A DNA stretch of 64,000 bases from Phallusia fumigata. Lineage: Eukaryota > Chordata > Ascidiacea > Phlebobranchia > Ascidiidae. How positions within the stretch are numbered: position 1 is the stretch's first letter; the number at the start of each line of letters is the position of its first letter. The notes beneath the pieces were generated by a model. That model did no database searches and was not told the origin of the DNA. It saw only the letters and a list, made by a program, of their open reading frames with translations. The translations under genes were made by a program, and so were the position numbers. The stretch lies in assembly GCA_008931825.1 (NCBI GenBank), contig QXVZ01006928.1, positions 1-64,000 of the forward strand, written 5' to 3'. Below are positions 47,001 through 59,000 of this stretch, in pieces.

Positions 47001-50000
47001 TCAGGGAAGTAGACTTTGTGGAATATTTGGGTCGTTTTATGTTGGATCGCTTCAACCTCCACTAGGTGGGGTGGGTACTTCCGGTGACCATTCTTGATCG
47101 GGCGCTGGTATCTGCAAATTTTGCCCGATCATCAGTTGCTCAATACACACAAACATTAACACCAACAGCCGACAACACCGAACTTGAAGCATCGTGCCGG
47201 TGTGTGGTACGTTAATGTGTCGGATTCGCAATATTGTGCCGGTGTGTGGTACGTTAATGTGTCAAACCTGTGGAAACAATCGTTTGCAACTGGATTGGAT
47301 CTTCTCGTGCTCAAGAACTTTTGCAGGTGCGGTAAAAGTTGGTTGCTAGGGGCGAAAATGCCGGTTGCTAACCACATCAGCTCCCAACCACGATCCTCGC
47401 TGTAACTGCGAAAAGACACAAGGAATTAGTTTCAAGATGTAGGTTGCGTATCGAAGAAGATTGGTTCTATTTGAATAAGACACGGATGATGTGGTGCTTT
47501 TTGTTTCAAAACTACGTCATTTAACGAACCAAACTTAAAAGCAGTGAAAATCCAACACACACATACAGTGGCATTAGTTACAAAACCCAAATCCACCGAC
47601 GAAGTGTCGTTTACACCCTGCATTAGGTTTTTCACTCGTCATGCTTAATCAGCAAAGCTTTAGTCTGTCACAAATTCGCCCTTTATCAGGGGTTTTACCC
47701 ATTTTGGTACCGTCACCCGCAAAAGCGATTCTACCTAATCAGCGGCCCCTTTTCTGTGTTATTAGAGACGATCACAACAAATCAGGTTGAAAATGAGAAA
47801 TGATTCACAGGTTGAAAACCCCTGCCCCAGCCCTACCCTTCCTGCAGGTAGAAATATCGCCAAGCAGCTAAGCATATTCACCGGGATTTGAACCAGCAAC
47901 TCTCGTACCTCTGTTTATTGTTGGTGAGCTGCTTCATGATCTGACAGTAAACTTCATCCTTCAGTTGTTCGTATTTCAAGGCAGGTTCGAATATTTGATC
48001 GGTCAGTTCGTTGTTCTGCCGCTGTTTCCTTCCAGGGTAATCCCCCATATACTTCATGACGGGTGCACGGGGGTTAAGGGTAAACTACACGAACCCCCGT
48101 TTCGGGGGGTTAGCGGGGTAAACATCGGGGTCACGGGGTGAGGCGAAGGAGGGTAACAGAATGGAAGACCCAATCCAACTTTTATATCATAAAAATTCGA
48201 TTAAGTTGTCAAAATAAAACGAATCCAATTCCACTAATATTCAGTTTCTTTACTTCACTAAACATTACAAGAATTTTTTTGTACACTTGCAAATATTTCC
48301 ATAAATACTAAAAATCCAAACACAAAAGGATATCTAGGAATATTGCGACGGCTTCTTGTGACATATCATGGTTGTTCTCCAACTTTTTTAGCAGCGGTTG
48401 TTTAATCGGTTCCCGAGCATTCGACCACAGTTTCTTGGTGACAATGGTAGGCGGGCCGACCTTGCTCACAGTTTGAGGGATGGGAGCTCTAAACACAGAC
48501 GGGTTGGTCACACCTGGAGCCGCAACTAAGTCAGACCTTTTTCAGTGGGCAACCTCACAAAAAAATCTTCGCAGGCCACTTGGTAGGAAAGTTTGCGGGG
48601 ACATGAAAACGGAGGATCGCTACAAACTTGATGAAGAACTCAGCACAATTCCTCCTCACCTGAAAAAGTCCTCCGCATACTCCTCCAGTGTGTACGGCTT
48701 CTCATTCACATCAATCTCCGTGTTCATCTTGCTCTTCTTCCGCACGTGATCTTGAAGCTCAGCCTGGCTCAAACTGTACAAAGTCTGCAAGCAAAGTTTG
48801 CTGCATGTAACGAAGCGGAGACCACACAGTTTCCAACCAAGCTTAATAACTATTTCACTTGCAACACACCAGGGTTCACCGACTGAACGATATCAGTAAA
48901 GGACTTGGCAATCTCCTTTTATTGCCTAAAGGTTTTGCTGAGCGTCGCAAACTAGCGAAAGGTTCCTACAAGGTCTGACGCGAAAATGTTTAAACACCAA
49001 CTAACTCATATTTATCCGGATGTTTGCGATTACAAGCGAAGTAAACATGATTATCTCAATCATTAAAGCACAGGGGTCTAATGTGACTGCGGAACAGTTT
49101 CGGAGAAAAGGTTTTTTTGCATCAAAATATCTGAATTTTCCCAACTCACCAGGATTTCCTGAGCAGGTTTGGCGAGGGTCGGCAAAACAAACACGCTATC
49201 GGTGGGGAAATCCCCTGTTTTGCCGCTTCTTTCATTCACCCCACTCCTCCAGCCCCCGTCGTTAAAATTCACCCCCGCTGTTTGTTCCATCACAATCAAG
49301 TCCCCTTTCTTGAACCTCATAATCGAAGGTTCCTCGTCCGTTGCTAGGGGAATCCATATTTTTCAGTTAACTTTTATAAATTTGATAGCTGAGGCTGCTA
49401 AGTGGTTGGTGGTTCAAACCCCAGCTCATACAAAAACACATGCTGCTATTTAAACCTCCACGCATGAAAATAACAAAAACAAAAGCGAAGGAATTAGAGA
49501 AAAACTTCTAAACCTTTCAAAAATTTCTGTTCAGACAAATTTCCATCTCCCACAATTTACGAAAATCCAATTTATCTAATTGCTAGTTCTGGCATACTTA
49601 GTACAATGATATTTTCAGCTAACTGGTTCAGCTTATTATCCACCTGCTATCCTGTCACACATATGATTGCCACAAGATTAAGAAAAACTGGTTTACACCA
49701 AACGACTTTTTCGAGGCTGAAACTGAAGCAATATTTTCACACCGACTCACGTTTGTTGACGTTGCTCTGCAGCGCCACCACGTAACGAGATCGCTCTTTT
49801 AATCCATCGAGGAAATACGTGATCAACTCGGTGATGTCGTCACAGTTCGATGACGTAAACGTGACGTCATCACCGCTTACAGTTGTAAGAGTGAAGCTGG
49901 CTCCTTTCAATTTCCCGGTTCTGTGGAAGTTTGCAAATCGTTGAAACATAACTTCTGCTAACCTGTTTCAAATTAGCTGAACAATTATCTGAATGTAAAC

Positions 50001-53000
50001 AAGTGATTCTTGTATGTTATCGTTATCGTTGGTCTATATGAAAGCTTCAGGCAGATTTTGTATCACACACATGCTTGTACATAATTTACAGTTGTAGCGG
50101 TTTGGTTTAATTTTTCGAATTATCGCCAGTTCGCAGGTTTATGGACTAGAAAGACGTTGGCATGTAAAGTGATTTTGTTTTTAAAATTAACAATCATGAC
50201 ACTGAACCAATATATTTTGATGAAACCAGAAACTAACTTGTTAGCAGCGACCCCCGTGATCTCGGGGAAGGAAAGTTCCAACATAATATCTTCCTGATCG
50301 TCCACAAAATAAACTCCTGCAAATTAAAGAACAAAATATCGTAGGTGTTTGTGAATGAAAACTTAACCGCGTGAATAATCACAAAAGGGGGGGGGGGGGC
50401 CCGGGGGGGTTTTTGGGTGGGGCCCATGGGGGGGTANNNNNNNNNNNNNNNNNNNNNNNNNNNNNNNNNNNNNNNNNNNNNNNNNNNNNNNNNNNNNNNN
50501 NNNNNNNNNNNNNNNNNNNNNNNNNNNNNNNNNNNNNNNNNNNNNNNNNNNNNNNNNNNNNNNNNNNNNNNNNNNNNNNNNNNNNNNNNNNNNNNNNNNN
50601 NNNNNNNNNNNNNCGGAAAAAACCGAAACAGGGGGGGGGGGGGACCTGGGGGGTATTTCGGTTGGCGCCATTGTGTGGTCAGCAAATAACACATTGAGGG
50701 CTAAGACCAGAGCAAAAATCGAATTTCCTCCGAGGAAATAACTGACGAAGATCCGTGCTACAAACTTTGCCACTTAGTAACGCCGCACAAACCCAGGGTT
50801 TCATCTTACCAGTCCAATTAACAGCGATGATGATTTGGTTCTTGGGCAAATTCATCCCAGACAGTCTGTAAGCTTCGTAGAACCGTGAGAAAAGGAGCGG
50901 CCAACTAAACCTGGCTTGTGTGACGACATCTTCGCACACTCTGTCCGGCTCCCAGCGTTCCCGGCAATATATCGCCTGCACAACACCAACATCGGGTAAT
51001 TTCCATGCAGGTCATAATGTCTGGCACAATACTTTGCACCCATGTACCGCAGTCGGACGTTTTATCTACTTTTATTCATGGCAAACCAGGATACTGTTTG
51101 CCCACTGTACATTCATGATGTTTTCAGAAGGCCACAGTAGATAATAAACTCGTTACAAAACCTGTCACGAACAACAGGTAAAGACGTGTCGCTTTATTTT
51201 GAAAGTTCAAAAGTGTGATATGAGTGAAAAAAGTTAACCTAGCCGCAGATTAAGTTTCTGAGATCCGAATTGTTTTGCGAATCTTTTCAAATTCGCAAAC
51301 ACTTGGGCCTCGGTGTTCGGAACACCTTAAAATAATGAGACAACAATAATGTACAGAAAGTAGAAACTTCTATGCACAAAACGTAATTACCTCACGATGC
51401 TGGTTGGACAACAGCGTCACCCAGTGTTGAGTAGACTTCTGAGCGATCATCCGATCTGGCAGATAATTCTCAATCACAGAGTTGAGAATGGAAGGCTGCA
51501 AATAACAAAGTTGTGGTTAGATGGCGCTGTTTGCACCTCGTTTAATGATTACAAGTTTTGTTCTGCAAACCGCGCGACCATTAAATCAGAACTTTTCTTA
51601 GGTTGTTGAATTTTTGTTGGGGATGACGTCATTATTGACCTTTTTGACTTACTACGTCACACTGCTAATAAATTTGGGTCAATGAGTGAGGCGACTTGGT
51701 TAAACATAAGATACGGGATATCTCACTGATAATTTCATGTTATAAACAACCTGATTACAAATGTCTTTCTACTATTAACGATTTGTTTTTGTCTATTTTT
51801 GACCCTAGGCATAATTGCAATTATACAATGTGGATCACCGGTGTAGTCGCACAACCCTGATCAAACTTACCTGTATATTTGCCCCGTGTTCGATGTAGTG
51901 CTGCTTGGAAGCGAGTTGAGCGAGTTCCATGTCATTATCAACCCGATATTCCCCAAACTTTACACCGCGAACAACTTGTTGGTAAATCAACCTCGTGCTA
52001 ACCTGAAAATATGTTGGAAGTTGCACGAATTTAGTGAAGTGTGATTCAAACTTATTTTGTTGCGGGCAATCAGAAACTGTTGGCTTTTAAGACGCAAAAA
52101 TTCACGACTAATCTAACGAAAAAATAAATTTAATAGTAAATAGCCCTTTGTCGTACACGATACTGCGTTGCAATACATAAACAAGTGCTATACACAATGA
52201 ATTGTGTCATGTTTTCAATTTAAAAATTTTAAATTATATCATGGTTGACTAAAAAGTTAGAGTTACAATCATAAGGTTTTGCAAGTTACTTCAATATCCC
52301 AAACAATAAACCTGATCAATTGTCGGGTCATGCCAGGGCGTGAAAATCTCCTTTCTGTAAAACAGCCTCCAGGGGGCGCTCTTCTCCTGACAATTGTTCT
52401 CTTTCGCATATTGCTCGCATTGTGAGATCGCGTCCATCACGTGATCAGCACCGCAGCCCAGCGACGACACCTAGTGGACAAAAAATTTTTAGTTAGGAAA
52501 CTTACACAGTGGACTACTACCGATCAGGTAGTTTGGGTTTTAACAGTGGAACTGCAAACATAAAGGAAACTATATCTGTTCATAAAAACGCCTGAACGCA
52601 TGAGTCCAGCATCGAGCTACATGCCTCATTGCAGTTCCGTTGAATTATTTTATTTGATATTTTTAAAGTTGGCGACTTCAATTAGGGGCAACCTACCAAC
52701 AATGCCGCCTAACGTTGGAACAATGCCGCCTAACTTTTTTGTTCAGGGAAACACAAGAGACCGAGACAGGATTAGAACCCACAACCTTCCCCCCACAAGG
52801 CAGTCGCGCTAACCACTCGGTTATTTCGAATGAAATCTACAATCATGAACAGAAATCAAATCTCACCTTGTCGTAGAGAGCGATGAAAAGTGAAAATCCA
52901 AATCTGTCTTTAAGTTCAACTTTTTCGGCCAACGCATCTGCCAGCTCCTTAGCTGTGGTCGCTGAGTCGGTGAGGAGAGTTTTAGTGTTTCCGTCCATGA

Positions 53001-56000
53001 AAGTGATCGGCAACATGATTGGCTTCTTCGACTTGGTCGCCTAGCAACAACACAGGCTCGTTACTTGCACTAAAATTGGGTGAAAATATGGGAATGACGT
53101 CATGCGGTCGGTGAGACGAAGCAAATGTTAACAAACCAATCATCGTTTTATGTCAAGTATTTCGACAATCAAGTCTTCCCACCTGAAGTTCGAGCCAGCT
53201 CGGAGGTTGGTTCCTCGCTCCGTTCGCAAAAGTCCTCCTCAATCTGCTCTCACAGTAGGGGGCGTAGTTAGGGGGGCCATGTCTGATAAAGTTCTGCAAA
53301 TATTTCACAAACGACTCGTCGGGAGCGAAACATCCAACACACAGCGACATCAGGATCCAACCACGTGCGTGAGAAGATTTGTTCGTGTTCAAATTCAACT
53401 GCTTGCAAATCTGACAGTAGATCTCCGTCCTGGAAGGTGTCGGGAAAAGGTTACATGAGGTCAATTACTGTGAGGTTACTCCCGGTCATACGGGTGTGCT
53501 ACTTAAAGGTTACTCCGGGTCATTTTTAAAAAAGTTTATTGACTTGACAAGGTTTCCTTTTGGTCTTTTGGTACAACAGGTTAGCAAAGGTTTTTTCAGG
53601 TTAACACCCACTCATGGTGAAACGGGGTTATTCACAAACCAACTTATTTTTACACAATTTTATGGTTTAAAATGGTTTCAATAAGAAGATACAATCCAGT
53701 ACTTGTGTATAAAACATTTTATACGTTTCGACAAACGCTGTTGTCATTATCAGGAAGATGTTTTACACAGAAGTACTGGATTGTATTTTACTATTGCAAA
53801 TGTATTCAACAAACACGGACCTTATATTGGGACGCAGGATTCCGTTCCCAATGATGAAATGAAGTTTCTCCAGATTCGAGGTCGGTCGGTCAATCACCAT
53901 CTGATAATCTGCCTCCTACCAACGAACACGGACCATTAGTTACAAGCAAACAACCCAACCATATGTGCACGAACCTCTGCACCATCACCACCATCGTTTA
54001 ACTCATCGGTCAACTTGGAAGCTTTCTTCAACGTCAAGTTAATGAAATTCTTGCGCGACCCTCGACCTTTCTGTTGAGTTCAAACAAAATAATTCAGTCT
54101 TGCCCAGAAATCCATTGCATTTGACCTTGCTGCTACCAGGGGAGTTTGTACAAAGGTGCCTGTTGACCCTCAAACTGTCGTAGTGTTTTACATACTCATC
54201 TTTACCATGTTTCATGCAATGCTTGGTTGTGACGCGATGAGCTGTGCAAGTTTACGTGTTTAAACTGATTAATCAAATAAACCATGTAACCAATTCCGTC
54301 CCGATGCAATAACCAACATCCATCATAGAAGGAAAGTTAGCAAAAATGTTGTAGGCATGAAACTGGAAATGTTGGGTAAATCCCCGAACTAAGCCTGTAC
54401 AAGCCAAGCTGCAGCTACACAGGTAGATAACTGACCCAAGGTTGTTGTTCAATGAAGTGGGCAAGTTGTTGTGGGATTTGAACCCGCAACCTCAGCATGT
54501 CCGGTTGAGCCAGGGTTGGCCAAACAGCTGCCAGCAAAGCGTTTTTATCTGGCCATTCTGATGTTTTTACAAATTAGTACATTAACCTAATCCGTTTTTA
54601 TATTGCCCATTGACCTATGGTTCGAAGCGTATGTGATTTGTCTTGTGGTTCACACTCTCACGGCCTAAAAACAAATTTGTCCCGGGAGTCAAAAGTTTAC
54701 CGTTGTCGGTCGTCCACTTCTACCCCACTTGAGGTTCGAACCCCGGACCCCTGAACCAACCTTAGACGCTCGTGCTTCGTCTATTCTTTCCTTCGCTTTC
54801 CTCCCGTAAGCTTTGCCGAGCGTGCCGCGAACTTTGTTCATCACCGTCCCACTGTCCCGGATGTCAGACGGTTTTGGTTCGGGGTAATCCCCCATGAATC
54901 TGCGCACGAACAACTTGATTTTTATATATGTCGAAAAATCGTCCCCGACTTGGATAGGCGTCGAAGCTACCACTAATATAAGAGTTTCATTTACCAAAAT
55001 TTTTTAGAGCCAAGTTGAGTGACCTCTTGTTTTTATCATTCACTGCAACTACAGCAACGAGTTACAGAGAGCGCGTGCAAAGGCTAATTCACACCAGATG
55101 CGTCTACCGGTTGCGGTATGGTTTTTTGATCTCGCGGCAAGCAGCTGGGCACTTACACCAGCTGGGACCAAAGCCTATCGATCAGACACGGCCAAAGTGT
55201 TTTATGTTTGATAGATAGACTTTGGTCGCGGCTGGTGTAAGAGCCCGGCAGCTTGCCGCGAGATTAAAAAACGTACCTCGACGTTTATATGATTTCCGAC
55301 CCTTGGTCCAGCGCAACGAGTTTGTTTCTTAAAACAACCAACACTAACTTTTAACAGGAGTCATGTTAAAATGCAAAACCTGCTGAGTCATGCTTACCTT
55401 AGTATAGTAATCCACACCGCCATGGCAGCAAGTCTGTCACTCACTTGCTCGTGTTGAAGCAAGGGAGCTTTCAATTTCCGCTTTATCTGAGTCGCAGAAA
55501 TCCCAGCCTGAAACAAAAGATCCGGGTTCGAATTCCATGCCTGGTGGAATTATCGATATTCGTTTCAAACCTGAAAATAGGTTGCAGCGAACTTTGTGAA
55601 CTTGAACTCGGTCAAGTCTTCCTCCTCAGCCATCTGCGGAATGGAGGAATCAAATATTTCGTTTCCATCATCAGCTTGATCAAGATATCCGAATATTGAA
55701 TCGACCATCTCACTGTGATCGATCGATTGTGATTGCTTCCTCCTCATCTCCTGCGGATTAAAGAAACAAGAAATTTGTAATTTTCTCGCTGTTTTTTTAC
55801 ACAAAAAGGACAAACTTTACAAAGGCAGAAGATTACCGAGTCGTGACTTATTGGCAAACAACTTATTCAACGTTTTGAAATTGTCCCATTGCCTTTACAC
55901 GCAAACAGTGGCTTGTATCTACTCACTGAAATTACAAGAATTTGTTCAACTGTCTTCTCTCCCCTCCACAGATTCAACAAACAATGTCAGTTCGGGTTAG

Positions 56001-59000
56001 GGTTACCAACAATGTCAGATATTAAAGTGTGTTGCAACTGAACTTAACTACTTTACATCAAAAAATCCTAACTACCACAGTGCTTGTTTGTACTGAGAAC
56101 ATTGTAATGCAAACGATTCGATAATCATAATTGTCAACGCAAGTGCATTACATTCAGGTTTCAACCAAGCAAGCATTGGTTGTGACGCAACAAAATTGAA
56201 ACTTACAGCCATATCGATGTTCTTGTTCACTTGGCGTAATTTCTGCTTTGCTTCCATTTCTTCTTGTTCCAGTTTCTGTAGTGCTTCCTGTTGATAAAAT
56301 ATTCACAACTTTAAACGTGAAACTAATCATGAATATGTTTGTGGTGCAACATGGAAGAAAGCAGATAATCACATGATACGTTTGTGGTGTTATGTGATCC
56401 ATGTTTCAGAGACTTGGCAGAAACATTTGAAAATTTGTGCAACCTCTGCCCGTCGGCTAATCCGGTGAATTATATAATTCCAGTAAAAATTCCACAACCT
56501 TAAGTTCGAATCTTGTATAACAGATTTCATTCACTGAAGGTAATTGTTTCAAGCTTTATGACATCACAACAGCAGTTATTTAACAACAATCACCTTTTGT
56601 TTGCTCTTCGGAAGTTTCCGAACTTTTCTGAGAATTCGTAATCTCCGGAATTCCTTCCTTGCAATGTAACCTGCGAGATTCAACAAACATTTTCCATAAG
56701 TTCCACGAAAACTGCTGCAAACTGAACGTATCGAAAGATAATAAGCAAACACGAGTATGTGCCGACCATAAAACTTGTGCAAAAGTTTCTAAAGTCGGTG
56801 ATAGCGCCCTCTGGTGGGCGTTGGTGACCACAAAATGCCCCATTAGAGGGTGCTGAGACAAAAAGGGGCAAATACCATGAAAAGCTGTTCTATGAAAAGC
56901 CGTTTTTCTTCACAGTCACGTGTGTGCCTATCATGTCATTATGTATTTTTTTGTCTGGGAAGGGGTCGATATAGTGGAAACACTGGTTGCTTGAATAATT
57001 TAAATCCGCACCAACCTCTGACAAGTGACTGGATTTTGATAATCGCCCACAACCTGTGTCGGATATTCCTCCGTGCGATGAAACCGCGGCATTGAACTTG
57101 GAACCGGATGATCCGGCGCCGGGCGAACTCGTATCGGAAGGCCAACCGCCTCGCCTTCCACAATGCTTGCAAGCGCAGGTAGCCATTCTGCATCTGTGTC
57201 GCGTCATAATCAAATACGTTATTATATGTGACATCATAATCAAATAGGTGATCACGTGTGACGTCATAATCAAATAGGTGATCACGTGTGACGTCATAAT
57301 CAACTTTAGTTACTTGTGCGAAAGGAGGGACGTACCAAAGGTTTTTTAACATAGGAAATCCAAACATCAACTGAATTTCAAATAATGTTTGTGTTTGAAG
57401 AGGTCAACAACCAGTTACTATAATGAAGTTTAAAAGCAATATGATGATGTCCCGAATCACTCGGCCACTCACAATTTTGTATTTCTTTTTCGCGATGTAA
57501 GATCTCCATATTTTCTGGATAAGAATCGCGCTTCGCTTGGCTTGCAGGAATCTCCATCTCCAGAACCAACCACGCACCGCTCGTTGTATTGTTATCACAG
57601 CTCTGTGACGTCATAAGAGCATTGTTACTTCACAATTAAAACACACACAACATATAGGGAAGGTATGGTCAATAAAAAGCAAGAATCCAACAGTCAAGAT
57701 TGTTAGGTGACAAACAATTGACACAAGCAGAGATTTTCAAAGATTTTCTGGTTTTTAGCGAGAAAATGAGTTTGGTTTGTGACAAACTGTGTGGGGATGA
57801 TAAAAGAAAAGTAACTATTTCTATGGCAAAAACATAAGTTAAAAATCGTTGAGATTTAAAGAAGGGTTGTTGTGTGTTCATCCATAATCCTCTGCCTATT
57901 TATCAACTTAATTCTTCTGCTTCTGTGACTTTTTATCAAGACCCGTTTGAAATCTGAACTTGATATTTGTTTTTTAAATTTGCTCAAAGTTCCAGTTCGA
58001 AATGTAAAAGGCCTTCAAAAGTTGTGACAACCAAATCACAGTTAAGTGAGGCAGGAATGTTACCAACAACCTGATTTTCCCCGTTCACAACAAACCTGTT
58101 CACAGCTTTCTCCCTGTTAAGTTCCAGTATTGCATCGTGCGAATCTTTGAGAAAGATTTTGGTTTTTCCAACTTGGCAATCTGATCCTTCTCCCATTGTT
58201 GCGTCAATAATCCGCTGACAAACCTCTGTGTCGCAACACAAACATCTTTATTACATCATGCATTTCGTTTTTGTAAAAATGTATTTAAACTAAACAGGGT
58301 TGTGATATTAGCGACATTGCTCTAAACCAGTGAAACTCGACGGGTTGACCCAAATTGAAGTCACCAACTATAAATGCTCAAATAAAATACAATCAAACAT
58401 GATGTAACGTTATAAGCTCGACGGTGAACTTATTGTGAACGTATTTACGCGTTGTTCAGCCCAACGAGGATAAAAACAAACAAAAAGTGGCTACGAATAA
58501 TAAAATGTAAACGATCTTTAGTATTGGTCCTAACTAGGGTTTCAAAAATACAATACACGTAAAATACACATGTAAAATACAAGAAAAATACATCGACGGA
58601 AAAATACATGTATTTTTCGTATTCGATAAAAACTTATATAATACTTGCTTCATGCTTCGCCAACAATGCAACAGCGTAATGGCAGCAAGCATCTGCTCAA
58701 GTTTTTTTTGTGCTTGTTAGCCATCACTCGTTCCCAAACTCGCGTCCAAAACCCAAATGTGTTTCTTAGAGTGGCGGAATGGTGCATAACAAGTTAACAA
58801 CGTATACAAGGACTTTTAATGTACAGCCCCACACATCAAACCGTTCCAACTGTCAACTTAAGAGCCGTGTTTATTCTTTTCTATCAGCATACAGTGATTA
58901 TCTATAAAACCTTACTTGCAATGGCCTAATAGTTCCTGAGGATAGCGAATTTGTGCTGTCACAGGCGATTTATGTCACAATTAGATTATTGTTATGGAAG

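Noticed and set aside
50233-50773. Open frames running through the N gap
   Set aside because: They consist mostly of undetermined residues; the flanking true exons of MYO7 are in other boundaries.
51239-51325. Extra MYO7 exon encoding [17 protein letters not shown]
   Set aside because: It has splice-like ends, but the open frame does not match the phase of its neighbours (the phase-0 reading hits a stop), and exons 51495-51391 and 50975-50810 join in frame without it, as in human MYO7A.
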